Positions 17,283-26,959 of a stretch of 64,000 bases of DNA are shown piece by piece. The stretch is from Temperatibacter sp965603205 (lineage in GTDB: Bacteria > Pseudomonadota > Alphaproteobacteria > Sphingomonadales > Kordiimonadaceae), in NCBI GenBank assembly GCA_965603205.1, contig CBFDCC010000003.1, forward strand, positions 224,801 to 288,800, written 5' to 3'. The first letter of the stretch is position 1. Each line of letters starts with the position of its first letter. The notes under the pieces were generated by a model. The model was not told the origin of the DNA and did no database searches. It saw only the letters and a list, made by a program, of their open reading frames with translations. A program made the position numbers and the translations under genes.

Positions 17283-17783
17283 CTACTCCTCATTAGCAGC
17301 AGTTGCTGCCTTATATTCATCCATATAGTCTTGCCAAAAGGCCTTAGCCCCCTTTGACCAACGTTTAGGCTTTCCGTCTGGGCTGATCACTGCAGCCAAA
17401 ACAGTAGCCTCTGCAACAAGATCCCCTGCCTCATTTTCTATCCACTGCTTAACCTCAACAGCGGCAGCCCTTACCCGTGTGATAACGCATTTTCCGATCA
17501 ATGCCTGACCCACAGTAGCTTGTCTATGATAGGTAATATTAATATTACGCACAACATAGGTCAGTGGGCCACCCTCAGATTCAGGCAGTTCAAACAGGTG
17601 GTTAACATCAGCCTCTGTGTCGCGAATAGACTCAGAACGCACACGCTCGAAAAAGCTAACGTATTTACCATGATAGACCATGCCTCCAACATCAGTATCC
17701 TCATAATAAACACGGATTGGATAAGAAAAAACACCCTTATCCCTTATACCCTTGGCTGGCATTAGGTTCGTTTTTTGGCTCAT
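17283..17783 (-). CDS. ybgC: YbgC-type acyl-CoA thioesterase
   Basis: This hotdog-fold thioesterase is commonly linked to tol genes. It shows YYEDTDVGGMVYHGKYVSFF, containing the catalytic Asp and the family motif YxxTDxxGxVYHxNY (here with K for N). The 166 residues are slightly longer than usual because of an N-terminal tail. The start overlaps the ruvB stop by 4 bp, so ruv and tol genes are in one transcriptional block. Confidence 0.94.
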   Translation of the reverse strand: MSQKTNLMPAKGIRDKGVFSYPIRVYYEDTDVGGMVYHGKYVSFFERVRSESIRDTEADVNHLFELPESEGGPLTYVVRNINITYHRQATVGQALIGKCVITRVRAAAVEVKQWIENEAGDLVAEATVLAAVISPDGKPKRWSKGAKAFWQDYMDEYKAATAANEE

Positions 17784-18844
17784 TTTTTATCTCCCAGCAA
17801 ATCTAACTGCTCAGCTGCTACGCTGCCTTTTGGTGGCATGAGACCTAAATGATCCCAACCACTAGGCGCCAAAACACGACCACGCGGCGTTCTTTGCACT
17901 AAACCTATCTGCAATAAATATGGCTCTATTATGTCATCGATGGTATCGCGCGGCTCACTTAGGGCAGCTGCTAGTGTCTCAACACCCACAGGACCACCAC
18001 TATATGTCTCGCCAATACAGGATAAATAACGCCTGTCGATACTATCAAGACCAAGGTTATCAACCTCTAATCTATTCAGCGCAGCATCAGCCGCTACCGC
18101 GTCAACCACATCACGGTCAGCCACCAGCGCAAAATCACGTACACGGCGCAATAAACGCCCTGCAATACGCGGTGTACCACGCGAACGGGCGGCAATCTCT
18201 CGCGCACCATCCTCAGTCAGCTTTAGCTCTAATAATCTGGCAGCACGTGTGACAACCTCGGTTAATTCCTCAGTCGTATAAAAATTCAGGCGTGTTGGAA
18301 TCCCAAAACGATCCCGCAGTGGCTTAGTAATCAAGCCCGACCTTGTTGTCGCGCCGACAAGAGTGAAAGGCGGTAAATCAATGCGCACAGACCGCGCAGA
18401 AGGACCTTCGCCAATGATCAAATCAAGCTGGAAATCCTCCATAGCTGGATAGAGTATTTCCTCGACAGCCGGATTAAGACGGTGAATTTCATCAATGAAT
18501 AAAACATCGCGTTCTTGCAAATTTGTTAACAGCGCCGCTAGATCACCCGCCTTAGAAATTACAGGACCAGATGTGGCCTTAAAACTCACCCCAAGCTCGC
18601 GAGCAACAATCTGGGCTAATGTGGTTTTACCAAGACCAGGCGGACCATAAAATAACACATGATCCATTGCCTCACCACGCGTGCGTGCTGCCTCAATAAA
18701 TACCCCAAGGTTTTCACGTGCTGATTTTTGCCCGATAAAGTCCGATAATGATTGAGGGCGCAGGCCCGTCTCAGCAAAATCACCCGTGCTTTCACTGCCA
18801 TCAATTAGGCGATCATCTTGTGGGTCTGGTCCATCAGGGCTCAT
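17780..18844 (-). CDS. ruvB: Holliday junction helicase subunit RuvB
   Basis: RuvB is the hexameric AAA+ motor that drives branch migration. The product has Walker A GPPGLGKTTL, Walker B DEIHRL, the sensor GATTRSGL and a C-terminal winged helix ending with RTPRGRVL. Length of 354 residues is typical. It overlaps ruvA by 4 bp and ybgC by 4 bp. Confidence 0.98.
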   Translation of the reverse strand: MSPDGPDPQDDRLIDGSESTGDFAETGLRPQSLSDFIGQKSARENLGVFIEAARTRGEAMDHVLFYGPPGLGKTTLAQIVARELGVSFKATSGPVISKAGDLAALLTNLQERDVLFIDEIHRLNPAVEEILYPAMEDFQLDLIIGEGPSARSVRIDLPPFTLVGATTRSGLITKPLRDRFGIPTRLNFYTTEELTEVVTRAARLLELKLTEDGAREIAARSRGTPRIAGRLLRRVRDFALVADRDVVDAVAADAALNRLEVDNLGLDSIDRRYLSCIGETYSGGPVGVETLAAALSEPRDTIDDIIEPYLLQIGLVQRTPRGRVLAPSGWDHLGLMPPKGSVAAEQLDLLGDKK

Positions 18845-19467
18845 AAGGTTGCAAGCTCCTTAAGGGCTGCGGGCACCAGCGTACCAACCGTTGCCCCCTC
18901 CCCCAAATTGGCCGCGGCTTTTGCCACGGCAGCGTGGGCATCAGTTGGTCTGTACCCCAGGTTTGCCAGCGCGGATATAGCGTCCTGAATTTCTGTGCCA
19001 ACAGCAGGCGCAGCAGCTCCAGACACAGAACCACTAGCCGATACAGGCGCTGAACCAAATACAAGATTGGTGACTTTGTCTTTTAACTCGTTAACAATGC
19101 GTCCTGCCAGCTTTGGCCCCACACCATTTGCTCGTGCCACGGTTGCTTTATCTTGCGCCGCAATAGCATGCTGTAATTCTACGGGTTCTGCGATTGATAG
19201 TAGCGCCAAACCAACCTTCGCCCCCACGCCCTGAACACTAGTGAGCATTCTAAACATGTCACGTTCCTCAAGGCTGGTAAATCCAAATAAGGTAATAGCG
19301 TCTTCTCGCACGACAGTCTCAATATGCATCCCCACAGCCTCACCCGCGCGAGGTAAACTTGACAGGCTTCGGCCACTTGCATGAACCAAATAACCAACAC
19401 CATTAACATCAATGATGGCAAAGTCATCACCGACAGCGTCCACTATGCCTTTTAATTTTGCAATCAT
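18841..19467 (-). CDS. ruvA: Holliday junction helicase subunit RuvA
   Basis: RuvA is the junction-recognising tetramer that loads RuvB. The 208-residue protein has the OB-fold start MIAKLKGIVD, the helix-hairpin-helix LLTSVQGVGAKVGLALLS with GPKLAGRIVNELKDK following, an Ala/Ser-rich linker, and a C-terminal three-helix domain beginning DAISALANLGY. It overlaps ruvB by 4 bp. Confidence 0.97.
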   Translation of the reverse strand: MIAKLKGIVDAVGDDFAIIDVNGVGYLVHASGRSLSSLPRAGEAVGMHIETVVREDAITLFGFTSLEERDMFRMLTSVQGVGAKVGLALLSIAEPVELQHAIAAQDKATVARANGVGPKLAGRIVNELKDKVTNLVFGSAPVSASGSVSGAAAPAVGTEIQDAISALANLGYRPTDAHAAVAKAAANLGEGATVGTLVPAALKELATL

Positions 19468-19481
19468 ACCTGCCTCACTCC

Positions 19482-19979
19482 TCAGCGCATACCTGCTGCT
19501 ATATTTCTATTGGCTACTACATGGTGGGCGTGACAGATGGCAACCGCAAGCGCATCCGCGGCATCGGGGCCATTTATTTTAATGCCCGGCAACAAAATAT
19601 TTACCATTGCCTCGACCTGTTCTTTGGCTGCATGCCCCGCCCCGACCACAGCCTTTTTAACATGGTTAGGTGTATATTCAGCCACAAGGAGACCATGACT
19701 AGCAGGCACCAGTAATGCGATACCACGCGCCTGACCAAGCTTAAGTGTTGAGGCTGGGTTTTTATTAACGAATGTTTCCTCAACTGCAGCAGAAACTGGT
19801 TGCCACTCGGCCAACACGTCTTCTAGCCCAGTATGCAGCTCAACCAAACGTTCAGCCAGTGATAATTTTGAATTGGATTTGACGACACCATTAGCAATAT
19901 GACGCAAGCGGTTGCCGTTACTTTCAACGATACCCCAGCCTGTTTTCTGCAATCCTGGATCAAGCCCTATAAGCCGCAT
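19482..19979 (-). CDS. ruvC: Crossover junction endonuclease RuvC
   Basis: RuvC resolves Holliday junctions. Catalytic acidic residues are visible as Asp7 in GLDPGLQKTGWG, Glu in VEETFVNKNP and the C-terminal Asp pair in GPDAADALAVAICHAH. Its 165 residues are normal. The stop is 14 bp from ruvA, and the order ruvC-ruvA-ruvB is the usual one. Confidence 0.97.
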   Translation of the reverse strand: MRLIGLDPGLQKTGWGIVESNGNRLRHIANGVVKSNSKLSLAERLVELHTGLEDVLAEWQPVSAAVEETFVNKNPASTLKLGQARGIALLVPASHGLLVAEYTPNHVKKAVVGAGHAAKEQVEAMVNILLPGIKINGPDAADALAVAICHAHHVVANRNIAAGMR

Positions 19980-19989
19980 TCAAAACCCT

Positions 19990-20736
19990 TTATTCAAGTT
20001 GTTCTAGCACATCAGCTGGTATGTCATAATTACCATAGACGGTTTGAACATCATCATTATCATCAAATGCATCAAGAAGACGCATTAACTTTTCGGCCGC
20101 CACTTTATCCAGCACCATTGGCTCTTTTGGTTTAAAGATAAGCTTAGCTGTTTCTGGATCTTGGCCCAAAACCTTAGTCAGTTCTGTTGTAACCGCATGT
20201 AGATCACTGGAGCCCGTATAAATAGCATGACCATCATCATCGCTTTCAACCTCATCAGCACCAGCATCCAATGCTGCTTCAAACATAGTGTCAGCGTCTG
20301 CCACATCAACAGGGAATGTAATTTCACCAACATGGTCAAACATAAAACCAACTGAACCGCTTTCACCCATGTTGCCACCAGCCTTGTTAAAGATAGTGCG
20401 TACATCAGATGCCGTGCGATTTCTATTATCTGTTAGGGCCTCAACGATGATACCAATACCGCTTGGGCCATAACCCTCATAGCGCATTTCGTCATAATTT
20501 TCAGCGTCACCACCCTCAGCCTTTGAGATAGCACGGGCAATATTATCCTTAGGCATACTAAGACCGCGCGCAGTGGCCATTGCAAGGCGTAGGCGTGAAT
20601 TTGATTCTGGGTCATTACCGCCCATCTTAACAGCCACAGTTATCTCGCGGCTTAGCTTTGAAAACAACCCAGAGCGTTTCTTATCTTGTGCGCCCTTACG
20701 GTACATGATGTTTTTAAATTTGGAATGGCCTGCCAT
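19990..20736 (-). CDS. yebC: YebC/TACO1-family regulator
   Basis: The protein begins MAGHSKFKNIMYRKGAQDKK, the hallmark of the family, and keeps AMATARGLSMPKDNIARAI and the three-domain length of 248 residues. YebC proteins are described as transcriptional regulators, and more recently as helpers of translation at proline stretches. It heads the ruv/tol block, 10 bp upstream of ruvC, as in many proteobacteria. The 152 bp upstream (20737-20888) shows no other gene. Confidence 0.95.
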   Translation of the reverse strand: MAGHSKFKNIMYRKGAQDKKRSGLFSKLSREITVAVKMGGNDPESNSRLRLAMATARGLSMPKDNIARAISKAEGGDAENYDEMRYEGYGPSGIGIIVEALTDNRNRTASDVRTIFNKAGGNMGESGSVGFMFDHVGEITFPVDVADADTMFEAALDAGADEVESDDDGHAIYTGSSDLHAVTTELTKVLGQDPETAKLIFKPKEPMVLDKVAAEKLMRLLDAFDDNDDVQTVYGNYDIPADVLEQLE

Positions 20737-20888
20737 GGTTACCCTCTAAAATACTTAAAATTATAATCCCTATCCATTTGCTATAAAAGCAATGCATGTT
20801 CGCTCATATTCTTAGCAGATTTATGCGCGTTGAACAGGGTAAAGTACGGGAATTTTAAACATATAAGCCATGAGGGGTCAAAAAGTGA

Positions 20889-21695
20889 TTAATCTGGCGA
20901 TAAAATGCCATTTTTTAAACGACCCGAAGCTTTAAGTTTGAGAATTTCAGTATTAACCCCCTTAAGGTGAGCTGCATAGTTTTTATGGCAAACAATTGAC
21001 TCAATCCCTTGCCATAAAACAAAAGAATTCTGTATAAAAGGTTCAATATTTTCCATAACCTGATCCATTATAGCCACATCTGGAAATATAAACAAACCTG
21101 CAGCTAACTCCCCGCTTTTTACTTTTTCACTAAGCTCTAAATAGCTCTCCACAGGAACTTTATTTAGATACACCCCTCGAATACCATATATATATCCCAA
21201 ATCCACAACCCCAACAGGGGTATGCTCAAGCAAGGCTAGATTATGCATAGCTGGATGCTCTGAATTAAATATGAGCATGCCCGTAGCCTTAGAAAAGGAT
21301 TCCGACCAGGCAAGATCGTCTTCCGTCAAGGTCAATACTTCTATTACCTTAGATGATGCGGGTGATAAGCATGCGAACTCTTTATTATTAAATGCCTCAT
21401 GGGCCTCCTTAGATGGCTTTAATGTATAAGAAGATATAAGCAGTTTATTTTTAAGATGTATTACAAATGGATCATAAGCCCCTTTTTTGTCAGGGCGGTG
21501 TATACCCTCAGCAGCAACAACAACCAGACTAAGGCCGGTCAAATCCATCTGCGATAAAACAACACTATCGCCCACACCTTCAGCCGAACAAGTCTGTGCA
21601 ATAACACTCACTATAAATATGCTAAAAATATAACATTTTAATTCTGCATACATCAATATTGCCTTAGCCATTAATTTATCCTTGATACTATCCAT
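20889..21695 (-). CDS. Secreted solute-binding-like protein, copy A
   Basis: This 268-residue protein has an N-terminal hydrophobic segment ending TCSA, consistent with a signal peptide after a cytosolic tail. It has the general shape of family 3 periplasmic solute-binding or sensor proteins: an early GIHRPDKKGAYDPFVIHL, and a middle IFPDVAIMDQVMENIEPFI. It is clearly paralogous to copy B immediately upstream; the two share blocks such as LALLE-TPVGVVD and SGRLKNGILSP. No ABC permease or ATPase of the matching type lies nearby, so the ligand and partner are unknown. Confidence 0.6.
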   Translation of the reverse strand: MDSIKDKLMAKAILMYAELKCYIFSIFIVSVIAQTCSAEGVGDSVVLSQMDLTGLSLVVVAAEGIHRPDKKGAYDPFVIHLKNKLLISSYTLKPSKEAHEAFNNKEFACLSPASSKVIEVLTLTEDDLAWSESFSKATGMLIFNSEHPAMHNLALLEHTPVGVVDLGYIYGIRGVYLNKVPVESYLELSEKVKSGELAAGLFIFPDVAIMDQVMENIEPFIQNSFVLWQGIESIVCHKNYAAHLKGVNTEILKLKASGRLKNGILSPD

Positions 21696-21762
21696 TACAG
21701 GTATGACTTATGACTCTCAAGATTGAACAGTATAACCCCAATCTACATTAATAATGTAATAC

Positions 21763-22536
21763 TTAATTTGGCGATAAAATACCATTTTTCAAACGGCCTG
21801 ATGTCTTTAACTTATCAATTTCAGTATTGATCCCATCAAGGTGGGCAGCATATTCTTTGTGACAGATAATAGCCTCATCAGCTTCCCAAATAATTAAGAA
21901 ATTTTGAATAAAAGGTTCAATATTTTCCATTACATCAGCCATGGCTGCCACATCAGGAAACATAAAGTAGCCCGCAGATAACTCGCCACTGGCAACTTTC
22001 TCAGCTAATTCTGAATAGTTTTCAACTGATACTTTATTAATCTTAATACCTTTAATACCATATAAAAGATTTATATCAACAATACCAACGGGCGTGTTTT
22101 CAAGAAGAGCTAAATTAAGTAAAGAAGGATGCTTTTCTCTAAAAATAATCATCCCAGTTGCTTTTGAGAACGGCTCGGATAACACAACATCAGCAGCATC
22201 TAAGTCTAATATTTCCAATACTTTATTAGAAGATGGCGACAGGCAAGCCACGGCCTTATCAGCAAACATTTTATGGGCTTGATTAGATGGCGCTAATTCA
22301 ACCCTAGTAACAAGGGATTTTTTTTGAAAATGCTCAATTAAAGGATCGTAAATACCTTGCCTATCTTTGTGGTGAATACCATCTGCTAGAATAGTCACCA
22401 CACTAAGGCCTGCCACATCAATAAAGGGCACCTTGCTATCAGTAGATTCTCCAGCACTAGCAAAGGGAATTTCAGCAACAAAAACTAAGAGAAAAAATAT
22501 GCCACTAATGTATTTTCTTAACGATTTTACTAACAA
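21763..22536 (-). CDS. Secreted solute-binding-like protein, copy B
   Basis: This 257-residue paralogue of copy A has a clean signal peptide (cleavage near AFASAGES, residue 27). Shared segments include GIHHKDRQGIYDPLIEHF, PSSNKVLEIL, SKATGMIIFREKHPSLLN, MENIEPFIQN and the C-terminal SGRLKNGILSPN. It precedes copy A by 67 bp in the same direction, so the pair is a tandem duplication that has diverged. It may act as an amino-acid binding or sensing protein; no function can be assigned. Confidence 0.6.
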   Translation of the reverse strand: MLVKSLRKYISGIFFLLVFVAEIPFASAGESTDSKVPFIDVAGLSVVTILADGIHHKDRQGIYDPLIEHFQKKSLVTRVELAPSNQAHKMFADKAVACLSPSSNKVLEILDLDAADVVLSEPFSKATGMIIFREKHPSLLNLALLENTPVGIVDINLLYGIKGIKINKVSVENYSELAEKVASGELSAGYFMFPDVAAMADVMENIEPFIQNFLIIWEADEAIICHKEYAAHLDGINTEIDKLKTSGRLKNGILSPN

Positions 22537-22769
22537 GTCAACCCCTAGCTTTTATGTATTTTAATACAATAAACGTTATTATAAAACGGCTTATAGTGAT
22601 TAAAGAATACTCTCAAGACTAACATGCAAGTGATAGGAATTAACAGTTGTCCACTTTTTTAAATAATACTTATTAAGTCATAAATTGATTTTTGAACCAT
22701 ACTGGCTACCATAGACTAATGTCCAGAGACAATAACAAGATGGCCATGATAAAACTTCATGATATTGCT
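22537..22769. other. Intergenic gap, nothing recognised
   Basis: This 233-bp AT-rich interval contains no open frame with a ribosome site. It carries the promoter region of copy B and the tail of the Uup transcript, but no clear hairpin terminator. Confidence 0.5.
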
Positions 22770-24587
22770 TTATACGTTATCTTTCATTTCTTCTAATTCT
22801 AGCCAGCGCATTTCTTTTTCTTCAAGTGCCTTGCGCTTAAATTCAATTTTTTGCGTTAGTTTTTCAAAACCCTTTGGGTCCTTATTATAAAAACTGGGAT
22901 CAGATAACTGAGCTTCCATTTCTGAAATTTCATGAGACAAGCTCTCCACCTCAGCAGGCAAAGTATCAAGTGACAACTGATCTTTATAAGTAAGCTTGCC
23001 TTTTTGCTTTGGTTTAGCAGAAGATATTGGCACAACTTTTTTGTTGTCACGCCCTTGTCCCTGCGCGCGTTCGGTTAATCGCTTTTCTTTAATAGCAGCT
23101 GCTTTTTGACGTTTATAATCACTGTAACCACCCGTATATTGCATAGCAGTACCATCACCCTCCATAACGATTGAGCTGGTAACAATGCGGTCGAGAAAAT
23201 CACGATCGTGAGACACAAGAATGATCGTACCATCATAATCAGAAAGGACTTCTTGCAATAGATCAAGCGTATCCATATCCAAGTCATTAGTTGGCTCATC
23301 AAGGATCAGCATATTTGATGGCTTACAGAAATTAGCCGCAAGTAGCAGGCGGTTACGCTCACCACCCGACAAAGCTGATACAGGCGTTCTTGCCTGTTCT
23401 GGTGAAAACAAAAATTCCTTCATATAGCCCATTACATGCTTTTTTTGATCCCCAACTTCGACCCAGTCCCCACCGTTAGACAAAACATCACGCACATTAA
23501 TATCTTCATTAAGCTGCTCACGTTTTTGATCAATATAAAGTGGCTGTAAATTTGTACCCAGTTTAACTGTGCCTTCATCAGGTTCTAAATCACCCGTTAG
23601 GATTTTCAACAGTGTTGATTTACCAGCACCATTAGGCCCTATAATACCAATACGGTCCTTGCGTTTTACTCTGATTGAGAAATCAGAAAATAATGTACGC
23701 CCTTCATAGGTTTTAGAAATGCCCTTGGCTTCTATCACCTGCGCACCTGAATTATGGCCGCTTACCGTACCTAGGTTAACATTACCCGTTTCCTTGCGAT
23801 GTTCACGTTGCTCATCACGCAGATCTCCCAAGCGGCGCATCCGGCCTTGATTACGGGTTCTACGCGCGCTAATGCCCTCAACAGACCAGCGAGTTTCTTC
23901 AGCTATTAGTTTTTTAAGCTTAGCGCGATCACTTCGCTCAATTTCTAGCTGCTCTTCTTGCCAGCTCTCAAACTTATCAAAAGTATCATCCATACGACGT
24001 ATATTACCGCGATCTAACCAAAAGGCAGATTTAGTCAGATTAGTAAGAAAGCTTCTATCGTGAGAAATAAGTACGAATGCTCCACGCCAAGTCTTTAAAA
24101 AACCTTCCAACCAAACAATGACATCAATATCCAAGTGATTGGTCGGCTCATCAAGTAATAACAAATCAGGTTCGCCAATCAGCGTACGCGCCAGTGCAGC
24201 ACGGCGCATCTCACCGCCAGAGGCCTCACTCGGCAGGGCGTCACCCTTGACATTTAAGTCTTCAATTAAAATATCAACCCGGTATGTCTGGTCGCGTTCA
24301 TCTTCTGGCAAGCCATCAAGGATATAATCATATAGATTTGCGTATCCTTCTGCGTCAGGTTCTTGCGGCAAATAGGCAATACGAGTGCCGGGCTGTATCC
24401 ATAGCTCGCCATCATCGGCCTTAATCATGCCAGCAATCACCTTCATCAAGGTAGATTTACCAGTGCCATTTCGCCCCAAAAGACACAGCCTATCACGGGG
24501 CTGAATATTCATCTCAAGGCCATCAAAAACGGGATCACCACCCCATGATAGGGATATATTTCTCATACTCAGTAAAGGTGGTGCCAT
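22770..24587 (-). CDS. uup: ABC-F ATPase, Uup-like
   Basis: This soluble 605-residue protein with two ABC domains and no membrane segment belongs to the ABC-F class that acts on ribosomes or DNA. The first domain has GRNGTGKST, signature SGGEMRRAALAR and LLLLDEPTNHLD. The second has GPNGAGKST, SGGERNRLLLA and LILDEPTNDLD. The linker between them carries RRTRNQGRMRRLGDLR, and a C-terminal coiled-coil extension (about 540-600) with a Lys-rich stretch is typical of Uup. The symbol is by domain architecture. Confidence 0.9.
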   Translation of the reverse strand: MAPPLLSMRNISLSWGGDPVFDGLEMNIQPRDRLCLLGRNGTGKSTLMKVIAGMIKADDGELWIQPGTRIAYLPQEPDAEGYANLYDYILDGLPEDERDQTYRVDILIEDLNVKGDALPSEASGGEMRRAALARTLIGEPDLLLLDEPTNHLDIDVIVWLEGFLKTWRGAFVLISHDRSFLTNLTKSAFWLDRGNIRRMDDTFDKFESWQEEQLEIERSDRAKLKKLIAEETRWSVEGISARRTRNQGRMRRLGDLRDEQREHRKETGNVNLGTVSGHNSGAQVIEAKGISKTYEGRTLFSDFSIRVKRKDRIGIIGPNGAGKSTLLKILTGDLEPDEGTVKLGTNLQPLYIDQKREQLNEDINVRDVLSNGGDWVEVGDQKKHVMGYMKEFLFSPEQARTPVSALSGGERNRLLLAANFCKPSNMLILDEPTNDLDMDTLDLLQEVLSDYDGTIILVSHDRDFLDRIVTSSIVMEGDGTAMQYTGGYSDYKRQKAAAIKEKRLTERAQGQGRDNKKVVPISSAKPKQKGKLTYKDQLSLDTLPAEVESLSHEISEMEAQLSDPSFYNKDPKGFEKLTQKIEFKRKALEEKEMRWLELEEMKDNV

Positions 24588-24680
24588 GCTACTAATTGCC
24601 TTTGATCTATCATTAACAGAATCTATTCGGCTGCTTATAGTGCGAGAGTGTCACAACTACAAGCCTAACCATTCAGCAAT

Positions 24681-24707
24681 AAAAAGCCCCGAACAATGTT
24701 CAGGGCT
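24681..24707 (-). terminator. Terminator of the molybdenum hydroxylase operon
   Basis: The arms agccccgaac (24685-24694) and gttcagggct (24698-24707) pair with one G-U and a 3-nt loop. On the minus strand a T-run follows. It lies just past the stop of the gene at 24716 and separates it from uup. Confidence 0.8.
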
Positions 24708-24715
24708 AATTTGGT

Positions 24716-26959
24716 TTAATCTGAGAGTTGCTGCTTGAGCGGCAATTGCCTTACTCGCTTGCCCGATGCAGCAAATACGGCATTCATTAATGCTGCGGCC
24801 ACAGGCGGCACTCCGGGTTCACCGACACCACCAGGTGCTGCATTACCCTCCATAACATGGACTTCGACTTCAGGTGCTTCGTCAATACGAGTTATCTGAC
24901 ATGTATCAAAGTTACCTTCCACCGTTGCACCATCTTTCATGGTTAGTTCACCATGCAGCGCGATGGTCATACCAAAGATCATAGAACCTTCCATCTGCGA
25001 CTTGATACGGTCTATATTCACACCCTGACCGCAATCAACTGCCGTCCATACTTTTAGCACTTTCAGCTCATCACCAATGACTGACACTTCAACCACTGTA
25101 GCCACAAAGCTAGCAAAACTACGGTGTACACTAATGCCAAGACCATGCCCTTTGGCTAGTTTTCGTCCCCAGCCAGCCATATCAGCCGCCTTTTTCAGCA
25201 CAGCTTTTAATTTACCTGTGTCATAGGGGTGTGTATCTAAACTCTCACCATAATTACTGTGCTTAGCACCATCATCAGCAGGATTGGCATGACGATCCTT
25301 GCCAATCAATTTGACCCACATATCAAGAGGATCAGTTTTTGTCTTATGAGCGATCTCATCGACAAAGGAGCCAATCGCAAAGGCTTGCTGTATATTATTA
25401 ACAGACCGTAACCAACCAATGCGCGTCTCAGATTTAGCTTCACCCGCATCCACCAGTAAATTAGGTATATCAAAAGGCAGGTCAACAGCGCCTAATCCCA
25501 TCTCAAAACTAGAGGCGCCATTAACTGAAGCGTCAAAAGTTCCCATGATTGACGGGTAAGCAACTGTGTGATGCCAGCCTGTAACTTTACCATTGCTTTC
25601 GATAGCGGCTTCAAGTCGCTGAGCGGATACTGCATGATAAAAATCATGACGCATATCATCCTCGCGTGTCCAAATCACTTTCACAGGCTGATTTGTTTGT
25701 TTTGACAACCATGCGGCTTCAATGGCGAAATCACATTTAGATTTGCGACCAAAAGCACCACCAAGCAGCGTCGGATGCACAGTAACCTGAGGCTTCTCAA
25801 CCTTCATAAAAGCAGCAATGTTGTTGCGGGTATCCTGAGGGTCTTGAACACATGTCCAGACTGTCACATTACCCTTTTCATCCCATTCTGCTGTTGCAGC
25901 CACTGGCTCCATCGCCGCATGTGGCTGATAGGGTACAAAATAATCAGCTGATAAACGTCTACCTGCACCGGCTATTGCCGCCACAGCATCACCACGACTG
26001 CGGTGTACTACAGTAGGATTGCTAACAGCCTCCCAAAGCTTTTTATTATATGTATCAGAGCTATGGGATGCATTCGCACCATCAGTCCATTCAATCTCTA
26101 GCGCGTCACGCGCCTTCATCGCCGACCATGTATTACTGGCAAGTACAGCAACACCACCAAGAGGATTAAACCCATTAGGAAATTTGCCGTCGGGCATCTG
26201 AACAACTTCAAGAACACCAGCAATTTTTCTGGCCGCTGCGTCACTATAGCTTTTGACCACACCGCCAACAACGGGCGGACGCGCAATAACAGCGTATACC
26301 ATATTATCGCGACGCACATCTTGGCCGTATATGGCAGTACCATCTAGGATGGCATCCATATCAATGATGCGTTTATCTTTACCGATAATCGTAAAATCTT
26401 TGGGATTTTTAAGAGCGATATCAGCGTCAGCTGGCGGTGTTAAATTTGATGCAGCCTCTACGAAAACAGAAAAATCCTCTGATTTACCCGTTTTAAGATT
26501 TTTAATACGGTGGTTTTCAGCCTTAACATCGGCCACACCAACACCCCAATGTGTAGCTGCAGCTTGCTCTAGCATCATGCGAGCCGCAGCACCTGCTTTG
26601 CGGAATATGGTATAAAATTTACGGATTGAAGTCGAGCCATCAGTATTTTGATCACCGTATTTCTCGTGACCTATTGATTGATGAAATTCTAGACGCTCCC
26701 AATCAGCCTCAATCTCTTCGGCGATGATCATGGGCAGACCTGTACGGCTACCCTGCCCCATTTCGGTGCGGTGAATTGTAATATGCACAGTACCGTCTAG
26801 TGCGACTTGCAGATAAACGCCGCCATCTAAACCTTGCGGCTTACCCATCATCGCGGCCCTAGTGCTATAGGATACAAGCGGTGCTGTTAGCACAAGCCCT
26901 GCTCCAACACCCAGAGTTTTTAGCATAGAACGGCGTGATACATTGCTAATCTTACTCAT
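24716..26959 (-). CDS. Molybdopterin-binding subunit of a xanthine dehydrogenase-family oxidoreductase
   Basis: The 747-residue protein begins with a twin-arginine signal (SRRSMLKTLGVGAGL), so it is exported folded to the periplasm. It has the molybdopterin-hydroxylase layout with GGVYLQVALDGTVHITIHR early, LGGAFGRKSKCDFA in the middle and a C-terminal GGVGEPGVPPVAAALMNAV. This is the isoquinoline 1-oxidoreductase (IorB)-type large subunit; the natural substrate cannot be read from sequence. It overlaps the small Fe-S subunit by 4 bp. No third FAD subunit is present, as expected for IorAB types, which pass electrons to an outside carrier. Confidence 0.9.
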   Translation of the reverse strand: MSKISNVSRRSMLKTLGVGAGLVLTAPLVSYSTRAAMMGKPQGLDGGVYLQVALDGTVHITIHRTEMGQGSRTGLPMIIAEEIEADWERLEFHQSIGHEKYGDQNTDGSTSIRKFYTIFRKAGAAARMMLEQAAATHWGVGVADVKAENHRIKNLKTGKSEDFSVFVEAASNLTPPADADIALKNPKDFTIIGKDKRIIDMDAILDGTAIYGQDVRRDNMVYAVIARPPVVGGVVKSYSDAAARKIAGVLEVVQMPDGKFPNGFNPLGGVAVLASNTWSAMKARDALEIEWTDGANASHSSDTYNKKLWEAVSNPTVVHRSRGDAVAAIAGAGRRLSADYFVPYQPHAAMEPVAATAEWDEKGNVTVWTCVQDPQDTRNNIAAFMKVEKPQVTVHPTLLGGAFGRKSKCDFAIEAAWLSKQTNQPVKVIWTREDDMRHDFYHAVSAQRLEAAIESNGKVTGWHHTVAYPSIMGTFDASVNGASSFEMGLGAVDLPFDIPNLLVDAGEAKSETRIGWLRSVNNIQQAFAIGSFVDEIAHKTKTDPLDMWVKLIGKDRHANPADDGAKHSNYGESLDTHPYDTGKLKAVLKKAADMAGWGRKLAKGHGLGISVHRSFASFVATVVEVSVIGDELKVLKVWTAVDCGQGVNIDRIKSQMEGSMIFGMTIALHGELTMKDGATVEGNFDTCQITRIDEAPEVEVHVMEGNAAPGGVGEPGVPPVAAALMNAVFAASGKRVRQLPLKQQLSD

